Assembly: GCA_037957365.1 (NCBI GenBank)
Contig: JARHVA010001425.1
Span: forward strand, 2,997,501 to 3,061,500
Length of the DNA stretch: 64,000 bases
Origin: Torreya grandis
Lineage: Eukaryota; Streptophyta; Pinopsida; Cupressales; Taxaceae
Direction of reading: 5' to 3'
The position numbers and the translations under genes are program-made. Each line of letters starts with the position of its first letter. Position 1 is the first letter of the stretch. Shown here piece after piece: positions 37,117 to 45,490 of this stretch. The notes under the pieces are model-generated. The model did not search any database and was not told the DNA's origin. It saw nothing but the letters and a program-made list of their open reading frames with translations.

Positions 37117-37231
37117 ACCGGCGTCAGTAGTGTAACCGACGTCGGTCATCTACAATGCAGAAGGGCAACCAGCATCGGCAGGATGTCGACCGATGTCGGT
37201 CAACTCCAGGTAGACAGAGATCGACATCGGT
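37117..37231. promoter_or_regulatory. Array of CCGAC/GTCGG palindromes in the Copia-2 5' LTR
   Basis: Five 12-bp sites resembling ACCGACGTCGGT start at 37117, 37135, 37168, 37189 and 37220. The one at 37135-37146 is a perfect palindrome. Alternate sites are 51-54 bp apart. CCGAC is the core of the plant CRT/DRE element bound by DREB/CBF factors (known). A regulatory role here is inferred from the position in an LTR, upstream of the TATA box. The same sites in the 3' LTR (about 41970-42080) are more eroded. Confidence 0.5.
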
Positions 37232-37327
37232 CACCTGTGCAGTTCTAAAATTGTTCGTTGCACGAATAGTTAGTTCGTTGAACTGATTATTTGAATATAA
37301 AGGCTATTTCAAGTCTTGAACTGCGTG

Positions 37328-37348
37328 TCTAAATTAAGAGTCTAAGTT
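37328..37348. other. Target-site duplication of the nested L1, left copy
   Basis: A 21-bp sequence beginning TCTAAATT and ending CTAAGTT is repeated exactly at 38403-38423, while the 3' LTR has it once (about 42178). Long duplications are characteristic of L1 target-primed integration. Confidence 0.9.
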
Positions 37349-38402
37349 TTAGATTTAAGGTAAAAGCAGGTTTTGAAGGGGTCCCGAAACCCTATACAAC
37401 AAGGTAAAAGATAAACCATGAGGCACAACCAAATAGACAAAAGAACCAAAAAATAGAAAAGAACCAAAACCAAGTTTTACTGGGACTTGTTACCAACAAA
37501 AATAACCAGAAAACTCAGCTGTCAAAACACTAAACTGGAAGTTAACCAATAGAACTAGCAAGCTGGTCAACCTCCCAGACCAGTAACCAGTAAACCAAGA
37601 GAGCAACTAGTTTACTAGCCCCAAAAAACCAGGCAGCAACAGGGAGCTTTGGAAGATAAAGGTTTTTAGTTTTTTTTTCCTGACTGAAGGTTCATATCTA
37701 GAGGAGGGACTAAGGGCTTAGAATTCTTCCTTCTTACTTCTATCCAACCGTCCTCTACCTTTACCACCTTAGCAACCCATGCCTCAAAAGAAATAGAACT
37801 TTGGGTTCCAATGGGATTTAAATCCTTTTGAAAATCAACCACATTCTGGCTTTTAGAAAGATCCTTCGAAGCAGGGAGAGAGCCCACCATCTCCTTCTCC
37901 AGTTCAGCAATGTCACTTACCATAGCCTCCACAGGGGTATCATTAAAAGGCTTCGCCAAGGCTTCCTCTTCAACTTCCGATTTTGATTGCGAGCTAACCT
38001 CGTTCTCAGACTTTGAATCAGAAGTCGCTTCCAAAGATTGTTGTCACTGTTAAGTTCAGAGGAGACCTTAGACCACCAAGAAGGTGAATGCTTGGAATAG
38101 TGTTTCCCAGCAACACAATGAGCAGCAATATGTCCCATCTAGTGGCATAACCTGCACCGAAAAGGGACCCCTTCATAATCTAAAGTTTGTGTCCAGGTGC
38201 CTCTTAGGGAGTCAAGGCAAATTGCCTCAGGGAGGCCCTTAGAGACATCCAGATCAACCAAAAATCATACACACATTGAGTGGAAAGGAGTCTCACTATC
38301 TTTGATATATAAAAAATCCCCTATTGCATTTCCAATGGTTTTAAGAACCTCATCTTGCCATAGGTGTATCGGAAAATAAGGAAGCCACACCCATATATGG
38401 GA
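37349..38402 (-). mobile_element. Short L1 insert (ORF1 part plus 3' UTR) in the Copia-2 LTR
   Basis: The 1054-bp insert is bounded by a 21-bp duplication and absent from the partner LTR. Read on the minus strand it starts inside ORF1, passes the ORF1 stop at about 37666, then has a T/G-rich untranslated part. It ends ACCCCTTCAAAACC, TTTTACCTTAAAT, like the LINE end near 12950. ORF2 is missing altogether, so mobility must have relied on another L1. Confidence 0.88.
37666..38402 (-). pseudogene. L1 ORF1 (DUF4283 and zinc knuckle), 5'-truncated
   Basis: The minus strand reads, in one frame, H-I-W-V-W-L-P-Y-F-P-I-H-L-W, K-T-I-G-N-A-I-G-D-F, L-D-V-S-K-G-L-P-E-A-I and D-Y-E-G-V-P-F-R-C-R-L-C-H-stop-M-G-H-I-A-A-H-C. 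That is the second half of the plant L1 ORF1 domain followed by a CCHC knuckle. A frameshift near 38040 then leads into an acidic Ser/Glu-rich tail (38034-37666), which ends with a natural-looking stop. ORF1 proteins bind element RNA. Fewer lesions are seen than in the other LINE copies here, which fits a later insertion. Confidence 0.85.
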
Positions 38403-38423
38403 TCTAAATTAAGAGTCTAAGTT
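38403..38423. other. Target-site duplication of the nested L1, right copy
   Basis: Exact copy of 37328-37348. The LTR sequence resumes immediately after it. Confidence 0.9.
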
Positions 38424-38441
38424 ATTGTTTAGTATGGGATC

Positions 38442-38450
38442 TATTTATAG
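38442..38450 (+). promoter_or_regulatory. Probable TATA box of the Copia-2 LTR
   Basis: TATTTATAG, conserved at 42217-42225 in the 3' LTR, roughly 620 bp before the LTR end. The start site is not visible but would lie about 30 bp downstream. The L1 insert now separates this box from the CCGAC array upstream. Confidence 0.5.
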
Positions 38451-39029
38451 ACCCATTGGCATGTATTGTAAAGTGTGCTAGATAGCTAGAGTGCTAGTTA
38501 GAGTTGAGCAAGTGTAGCTCCTTCTAGTTCCACAGATGAGCAAATAGAGGAAGGCAAAGAAGATCCTTTCAATTGTAAGAACAGGGTGATCTGCAGGTTG
38601 TTGCAAGATCAATGAGAAGTTCTACATGTGTAAGTAAGATCATTTGAGTTGCAGGTTGTTGCAAGCTTATGAGAGATCTACTTGAAGTACTTTGAGTACT
38701 TGTGTACTGGTAGGGTTATTACTAACTGGTTGGAGGTGAACACCAACTCTGTGTTTGAGTTGTGTGTTGGGACCATTTTTGGTAGGAGAGTGAACTTTTG
38801 AGAAAAATTATTGTACACTTGGTGTGGGAAGCCTGAAAAGTGTGGAAGAGTGGGCGTCTCTTCATTGTATTTTTTTCTGGATGAGTATTAATACATATTG
38901 TGTTGTCTCTCATATTCTGTGTTATTTTTGAATTCTAGTTACTTATTGCTTCTGGTTAATTCCACATGTTTAATTACTAATACAAGGTAATAATATTGTG
39001 CTCTTATTGAGGAACAAGATCCTAACAAG

Positions 39030-39041
39030 TGGAATCAGAGC
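39030..39041 (+). other. Second, LTR-internal primer-site-like motif
   Basis: TGGAATCAGAGC (one mismatch to the initiator Met tRNA site) follows CCTAACA, the inverted copy of the LTR start TGTTAGG. The pair looks like an older LTR end plus primer site, and both LTRs carry it (42806-42817 in the 3' LTR). Confidence 0.7.
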
Positions 39042-39069
39042 TATTTGTTGTTCTTGATTCCCCATCATC

Positions 39070-39081
39070 TGGTATCAGAGC
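39070..39081 (+). other. Copia-2 primer-binding site (initiator Met tRNA)
   Basis: TGGTATCAGAGC, an exact match to the plant copia consensus, two bases after the LTR end at 39067. It is outside the LTR and has no copy after the 3' LTR, so it is the primer site used for this insertion. Confidence 0.88.
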
Positions 39082-39176
39082 TTTTGGTTGGGTTACTAAC
39101 AAGTGTTTTAGATTTGGTTAGTGTGTGTTGATTATAGGTTACTCACAAGGATTTTTATTTGAGTGGGAGTATAGCA

Positions 39177-40721
39177 ATGGTAGAAAAAAGTAAGCTATGA
39201 ATGGAGAAGTTTAATGGCAAGAACTATCAATTATAGAGGATGCAGATTGAAGATTATCTGTATCAAAAAGATTTGTACTTACCATTGGGTGGGGTTGCAT
39301 GCAAGCCCCTGGATATGAAGGTTGAAGAATGGGAGGTTCTTGATCGAAAGGCTCTGGGATCTATAAGGTTGAGCCTTGCATCGTCTGTGATTTCCAACTT
39401 ATCTCAGGCTAAGACAACGGTAGAGTTGATGGAATCTTTGGCAAATTTATATGAAAAACCCTCAGCTTCGAATAAGGTATTTCTTGTGAAGCAATTATTT
39501 AATTTGCAAATGTTGGAAGGTGGATCTGTTCATAGTCATCTTAGTGATTTTCATGGTTTGATAAACCAGTTAAATTTAGTCAATATTTTTTTCGATGATG
39601 AAATTAAGGCTCTCTTAATCTTATGCTCATTACCTGAAAGTTAGGAGAGTTTGGTAATGGCAATTAGTAATAATACGTCTGCTTAAAAAATCTTAAAAGT
39701 TGATGATGTTGTCAGTGCAATCTTGAATGAAGAAATTTATAGGAAAAGTACAGGTGAATCATCAACAAATGCTTTGAGTGTGGAAAGCAGGGGAAGGCAA
39801 AGAGAGAAGATTGAGCATGAGAGATCAAGGTCTAAGATAGGCAGGAAATCCAAGTCCAGGTATGGCAGAATAACCTGTTAGAAATGTGGAAAGCAAGGGC
39901 ACTTAAAGAGAGATTGTAGGTCGGATGAAGATCAACATGAAAGACATGAAGAAGCAAATGTTGCTGATTATGTTGCACAAGATGCTTTGATATGTTTCTT
40001 AAATAAATTAGAATCTTGGGTTTTAGATTCTGGTGCCTCTTTTCATGCATCTCCAAATAGGGAATTTTTTCATGAGTATGTCTAGGGAGACTTTGGAGAA
40101 ATCTATTTAGGGGATGGTAAGCCTTGTCAAATAGTTGGCAAAGGGAAAGTGAAGCTAAAATTGTAGATAGGGAACACATGGGTGTTGAAGGAGGTCATGC
40201 ATATCCTAATCCTGAAGCAAAATTTAATTTTTGTTGAAAAGTTGGGTGATGAGGGTTGCACAGTAACTCTCATAGTGGACTCTTGAAAGGTTACCAAGGG
40301 TGCACTTGTTGTAGCAAGAGGTAAGAAAGTAGGTACGCTTTATCTATCTACTTGTATTACTGATTCTCCTTTTAGTTTATCTACTTTAGCTGTAGATTCG
40401 AAGATGTGGCTTAACAGGCTTGGTCACATGAATAAGAAGGGGATGCATGTTCTTGAGTCAAAGGGTATGCTTTCAGATTTAAAAATCATGGATCAAGATT
40501 TTTGTATGCAGAAGAAGAAAGTGACATTTTTTGAGAAATCCAATGTTAGTGACAAGAATAGGAATGCCTTGGTTTTCAAGGAGAAGGTGATAGACAGAGA
40601 TCAGCGTAAGGGGCTAAAGAATTTTGGGAAGAGCAAGGTTGATATGGATAAGGGTTTGATCCAAAAGGAGCTCGTGGGTAAAGGTCATCGCTCACAAGTA
40701 AAACACAGAGACCGACATTGA
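39177..40721 (+). pseudogene. Copia-2 gag-protease-pre-integrase relic in one frame
   Basis: From ATG 39177 a single frame of 515 codons can be followed with no frameshift but several stops (TGA 39198, TAG 39234, TAG 39642 and later ones). The gag core spans 39240-39644: W-E-V-L-D-R-K-A-L-G-S-I-R-L-S-L, then L-Y-E-K, L-F-N-L-Q-M-L-E-G-G-S-V. A CCHC knuckle, C-stop-K-C-G-K-Q-G-H-L-K-R-D-C, lies near 39877-39918. The protease motif is W-V-L-D-S-G-A-S-F-H near 40020. The pre-integrase part is W-L-N-R-L-G-H-M-N-K-K-G (40407). Right after it, instead of the integrase core, comes a Lys-rich tail and a natural end at 40721. Gag packages element RNA; protease cuts the polyprotein. Confidence 0.85.
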
Positions 40722-40898
40722 TTAGAAAACTGGCATCAGCATCCAGACAGGGACTGACATCAGCTATATGCAGCCTAACATCAGTGACTCTGAATAGATA
40801 AACACCGGTGTCGGTCAGAGAGAATCGACATCAACGATGAGGCAGTCGCATGGAACCGATGTCGGTCAGATGCAGACTGAGATGTGACCAACATCGGT
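40711..40898. repeat. LTR-type CCGAC palindromes inside the Copia-2 body
   Basis: Sites resembling ACCGATGTCGGT occur at 40711, 40804-40815, 40855-40866 and 40887-40898, with eroded ones between. They resemble the array in the LTR at 37117-37231 and occupy the place where the integrase core should be. Either LTR material was copied inward or the motif spread by local duplication. Confidence 0.55.
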
Positions 40899-41039
40899 CA
40901 TTTAGATGGATTTTGGGCAGATAACAAGCTGTCAAGGAGTCTCAAGCACCCATATGGCAGACTTAAAGGGTAAATAAGCCTCAAATTCATTATTTTACTT
41001 TTTTACACTACTTGTTGCTCACTAATGGTCAAGAACCAG

Positions 41040-41815
41040 GAAGTTATTAAAGAAGTAGAGCAGGTAGATCCAAAAAATAGTGGGAGCTTGGCATGGATGA
41101 ATGATGTGATTCCTTGGAGAAGAACCAAATGGGAGTTTTTGGATGGAGTTACCAGCTAGAAGAAAGCACTGAGAGATGAATGGATGTTAAAGATAAAGAA
41201 GAGTGGGAATGGATATGTGAGACAAAAGGCCAGGGTATATGGTCTTGTGTAAGCTGCAGGACAATGGAGGTTTGACCATTGTGTTTCTCTTTACCAGGTT
41301 GGATAATATTAGCTACATTATCCTGTTACTGTATTGTGTGCTTATTGCAAGGTTACACATACAGGGAGTTGCTGAACTAAAGGTAAAGCTAGTTCAAAGG
41401 TGTGTCATGAGGAATATGAGAGCAGTGAGATTCTTTGGCATGAGTGTGTTCTAAGGACATAGAAGGTCATAGGTTGACTTTGTCTTCAGATGATTGTGTG
41501 AAATCGGTTAGCACGCCGATGGTTGGATGGTTCTATGAACAGTGTCTTGATTCACATAATGAGGTTAAGTGCATGGTATGTACTAGACCTGAGATTTTCC
41601 AAGTAGTGGGAGCTGTCAAAAAGTTTGGGGTCAATCTGGGAAAGAAACACTTGAGGGCAGTTTAGTGGATTCTGAGAGGGACCAACAGCAGGTGCACATG
41701 CTATGCAGGGTCAAGTTATTTTCTACATGGGTTTGTATATGTGGATGTGGTAGGTGATTTGGATGACAGGGGGTGCACCACAAGATTTGTGGTGGTTGGT
41801 CTTCAAGAATGATCT
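41040..41815 (+). pseudogene. Copia-2 RT tail and RNase H remnant
   Basis: At about 41180-41230 a K-I-K-K-S-G-N-G-Y-V-R-Q-K-A-R block recalls the start of a copia RT. Most of the RT core is then missing. At 41296-41454 the reading S-Y-I-I-L-L-L-Y-C-V-L-I-A and E-L-K-V-K-L-V-Q, R-F-F-G-M-S-V matches the region around the active site, but Y-V-D-D-x-L is shortened to Y-C-V-L, so the catalytic Asp pair is gone. In the next frame (41444-41815) come M-V-C-T-R-P-E-I, V-G-A-V-K-K-F, A-V-stop-W-I-L-R and D-V-V-G-D-L-D-D-R: the RT connection and start of RNase H. The remainder is too short for activity. Confidence 0.75.
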
Positions 41816-41890
41816 TGAAGAGGGATACAAAGCCAAGGGAACAAACTAGATGATGTATAGGTATAGGTACAATTGCAGCTATTTATCTCC

Positions 41891-41901
41891 AAGTGGGAGA
41901 T
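41891..41901 (+). other. Copia-2 polypurine tract
   Basis: AAGTGGGAGAT directly before TGTTAGG of the 3' LTR, the common form of a plant copia plus-strand primer. Confidence 0.8.
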
Positions 41902-42843
41902 TGTTAGGTTGTGGAGTTAAAGCTTCAACTATGCAGACATGGAAGAGGTTGTTGAGTTTCAGGGATACCAGGGTCGACAGTGTAACTGACGTCGATCATC
42001 TATAGTGCAGAAAGGCAACTAACATCAGCAGGAGGTTGGCTGACATCAATCAATTCCAGGCAAACAGGGACCGACGTCAGGCACTTGTGTGGTTCTAGAA
42101 CTATTCGTTGCATGAACAGTTAGTTCGTTGAATCGATTGTTTGCATGTAAAGGCTATTTTGAGTCTTGAGCTGCGTGTCTAAATTAAGAGTCTAAGTTAT
42201 TGTTTAGTATGAGATCTATTTATAGACCCATTGACATGTATTATACAATGTGCTAGATAGCTAGAGTGCTAGTTAGAGTTGAGCAAGTGTAGCTCCTTCT
42301 AGTTCCATAGATGAGCAAATAGAGGAAGGCAAGAAAGATCATTCCAATTGTAAGAATAGGGTGATCTGCAGGTTGTTGCAAGATCAAGGAGAATTTCTAC
42401 ATGTGTAAGTAAGATCATTTGAGTTGCAAGTTGTTGCAAGCTTATGGGAGATCTACTTGAAGTACTTTGAGTATTTGTGTACTGGCAGGGTTATTACTGA
42501 CTTGTTGGAGGTAAACACCAACTCTGTGTTTGAGTTGTGTGTTGGGACCATTTTTGGTAAGAGAGTGAACTCTTGAGAAGAATTATTGTACACTTGGTGT
42601 GGGAAGCCTAAAAAGTGTGGAAGAGTGTGGAGTCTCTTCATTATATTCTTTTTTGGATGAGTATTAATACATATTGTGTTGTCTCTCATATTTTGTGTCA
42701 TTTGTGAATTCTAGTTACTTATTGCTTCTGGTTAATTTCGCATGTTTAATTGCTAATACAAGGTAATCATATTGTGCTCTTATTGAGGAGCAAGATCCTA
42801 ACAAGTGGAATCAGAGCTGTTTGTTGTTCTTGATTCCCCATCA
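41902..42843 (+). repeat. Copia-2 3' LTR
   Basis: 942 bp, uninterrupted, TGTTAGG to CCCCATCA. It lacks the L1 found in the 5' LTR. It includes the TATTTATAG box (42217-42225) and the inner CCTAACA plus TGGAATCAGAGC (42797-42817). Its CCGAC sites are more decayed than in the 5' copy. Confidence 0.92.
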
Positions 42844-42848
42844 AAACA
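42844..42848 (+). other. Right target-site duplication of Copia-2 (AAACA)
   Basis: Exact match to 37046-37050, immediately after the 3' LTR. Confidence 0.9.
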
Positions 42849-42958
42849 ATATTATTTTGATAAATTATCATATGAGGATGTTGAAAAAATAACAAAAGAA
42901 GATGCCTAGGATTTGTTTTATAATCTTGAAACCAACCAACCACTACTTATGAGTTGAA
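42849..42958 (+). pseudogene. 3' part of the ORF split by Copia-2
   Basis: It continues the frame that stops at 37050. The reading begins Y-Y-F-D-K-L-S-Y-E-D-V, goes on K-E-D-A-stop-D-L-F-Y-N-L-E, where the TAG probably replaces Trp, and ends with TGA at 42956. A-x-D-L at this place recalls the C-terminal gag pattern E-A-W-x-L of some retroelements, but that is weak. No continuation was found beyond. Confidence 0.45.
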
Positions 42959-45490
42959 AACATATTAGTATTGATTGGTGTTTTTTATAACCTTTTAGGA
43001 ATTAATGTATGTAAATCCTATGTTATTAAAGAGATGAGTATAGTAAATCAAGGTAGAAATATGCAATAAATACAAACACTAATTTTTTATAGAATTGACA
43101 AAGTTTGATTTCTTTATAAATAGTAATGAATAATATAAAAAGAACTTAGCTAAAAATGATTGAGATGGATGATGTGGAGGCTAAAAACTAAGATAGAGGC
43201 TCATTTAAGTGTCATGAATAGGATCCCAGTGTCAAAAACCCTCCTGGATAGTATCACCCTAATTGGACAGTAGTGATATGTGGTGTTAATGTCCTATTTT
43301 TGTGGTAATGTCCTCTATGCATGACTATATTGAGCTTTTGGTTGCACCTATGTCTGGATCTGTAAGGTTTATTCTTATGTGAATGAGTTCTAAAATGCTG
43401 TAGATGGCCTACTTTGATTGATTTTTTGAACAAACCCTAATCCTTCATATTAGGGCATCTAGTTGATACACACTAAAAAGTGTGTTTGTTAGTTAAGTAG
43501 GTTAGAAATACTCAACACCCCACTATGAAGAGAGTTTCCTACATAGCAATACTCTGAAGAGGGATCAAGCCCAATGTAGTTCTCCCCACCTAAGTGCTGT
43601 TACAAATATAAGTGAATCTAGTATGATAGTTGAATTGAGTGCTTTGAATGTGTTTGAGATTGGAAATATGAGTAATATGAGCTTAGGAATGTTTTAGATG
43701 GTAGTATGTATAAGTAGGACATAATAGGGATTGATAAACTTAATTATGCACAACTTATTTTGAGTTTAAATATGCAATTTGTATCTAATTTTCACCAGTC
43801 AGTGAGATAAAAGTCATGTATTTATACTATTTTGGTGCTTATGTAGGTTCTAAAAATGGTCTAAGCCAATCCTATGAGGTCTAATATTTGAAAATATATT
43901 CATTTCTAAAAAGAGGAGGGAAAGGATATTAGTGACATCATTGGGACACTAAGGCCATGTGGTCTTACTATCCCTATTATGGCACTAGTGTCCAAGTGGC
44001 ATAACATTAGCCCTGAAGGGCCAAGATGCAAGAATAATAGTCTTTGAATACTTTAAGGATGACTAAGGATGATTTTGGCCTACACAAAGGCTAGATACTT
44101 ATGAAAATAGGCTCTAAGATAGGTCTAGGGATAATCTAGGGATATGTGGTCTCAAGTATCAATCTTAGCGCTCAAGTGTCACTTTTAGGTGATTACATTT
44201 CCCACTTTTATTCTAGAAATGTATCAAAGAAAATTGACAAGTATAAAGAAAAATAAGTGTACCTAGACTTACCTAAGAGGTGAAGCCCATGAAAATGGGT
44301 TTGAGTATGTGAAATATGCTCCTATGTGTGTCCTTCAAGTGAAATATGCATAAATTAGTCCTTTCTTAAGACAAAAAAAAGAGAAAATGAGTAAAGAATT
44401 AAAATTTAGTAAAGGGATAGGAGAGAGGAAAGAAATGAATACACTTGACTAGGTACACGAACCAATGCATAAGCCTGATAATAACTTCTGTGTGCATGTA
44501 AATAGTGATTAATTGATGAATATCTTAGATTGAGCTGATGGGTTGCTCAATAATCATGTGTGGGTGGATCAAGAACTCAATTGAATTTTTAATCCATCAT
44601 TACCCACCCTTGCTTGGTGGAATGTGACTTGTAAATAGCTTGGATTGGACTGATGGTGCATCCAACCCTCTCATGTAGGTGGTTTAAGAACTCAAGTAGA
44701 CTGTGGATATCTCATTGACTACCCATGTATAGTAGATGCATATTAAACTAAAATTACATAATGTAACTGGAAATGTATAACTAAAAATATCAGCTCTACG
44801 TCTACTAGGGTATATTAGGTGCCTCTGTGCCACTTGGGAATGCCAACCATTGTAGATGGATTAAGGAATGAAAATGGTGTGTAACATAGAATATGATTTT
44901 AGATGTATATAAAATAGAGAATGATATGGAATTTGTCATTCCATTTTGATAAATCGATGTATAAGTGAGCATATGTAAATAAAGTATCACACACATACCC
45001 TTAAATATGATATCTGAGCATATAGATTTTGGACTAAGTTGTAATAATTTGTATCTAAGTATTTGAATTATAAATGGGAATGGTTATGTTGTGCATGATG
45101 ATCCTAATATGAGAAAATTGGTATGAATCTTAGGTAAACTAGTATGAATTTGAGCAAAACTAGTAAATCTTTAACTGTACTTATGAAAACTTGGACTATA
45201 CCTACTATACTTTTCTTTCCAATTTGTATTTTTGTAAAAATAAGGCTACTGAATAGTATCACCATATTTTGGATAGTAGTGCCATGTGGAAGTAGTGTCC
45301 TAATTTAGGCACTAATTTCTATTAGCTTTGATTTTTGTGTAACGATACTAATCTATGTGTCACTATTTTCCCACTATGTTAAGTTTGATTTCTATAATCT
45401 AAGCTTACATGATGAAAAAGTATTATGAGTGCATTCAACTAGCCTAATCTCTATGATAAATTCATATGAATTCCCCCTCTTTTAAGGGGA
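42959..45490. repeat. Noncoding dispersed-repeat region
   Basis: No coding content. It holds the block shared with 2700-2830 (43500-43600), a block shared with 46835-46970 (44030-44200), and two alike phrases with GTATCACC and GTAGTG at 43235 and 45250. A two-unit tandem with AAGAACTCAA at 44571 and 44686 (115 bp apart) lies between. It ends with CCCCTC-TTTT-AAGGGGAG, a hairpin or purine tract, before TGTTGAACC at 45494, as an LTR start might look. Element boundaries are unresolved. Confidence 0.5.

Larger units (their letters stand above)
37051..39067 (+). repeat. Copia-2 5' LTR, interrupted by an L1 insert
   Basis: LTR sequence occupies 37051-37348 and 38403-39067; the rest is the inserted L1. 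It starts TGTTAGGTTGTGGAG and ends GATTCCCCATCA. Forty bases before the end it contains CCTAACA, the inverted copy of its own start, followed by a primer-site-like motif. The 37117-37231 part carries an array of CCGAC/GTCGG palindromes. Confidence 0.92.
37051..42843 (+). mobile_element. Copia-2: internally deleted Ty1/copia element with exact TSDs
   Basis: The LTRs at 37051-39067 (carrying a LINE insert) and 41902-42843 begin TGTTAGG and end CCCCATCA, and are flanked by AAACA duplications. The inside holds primer site, gag, zinc knuckle, protease and pre-integrase part in one frame, but lacks the integrase core and most of the RT. Only an RT tail and part of RNase H remain before the purine tract. 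It is therefore non-autonomous as well as mutated. By eye the LTRs differ by roughly 5-7 percent, mostly transitions, so it is younger than Copia-1. Confidence 0.92.

Noticed and set aside
16156..40721. Alternative genetic code with TAA/TAG read as Gln
   Set aside because: Some stops do fall on conserved Gln (T-P-Q-stop), but others replace Trp (P-R-A-stop, A-stop-D-L), Arg (D-F-stop-P-I) or Ser (D-N-G-C-stop-N-H), and TGA occurs too. Decay explains all of them.
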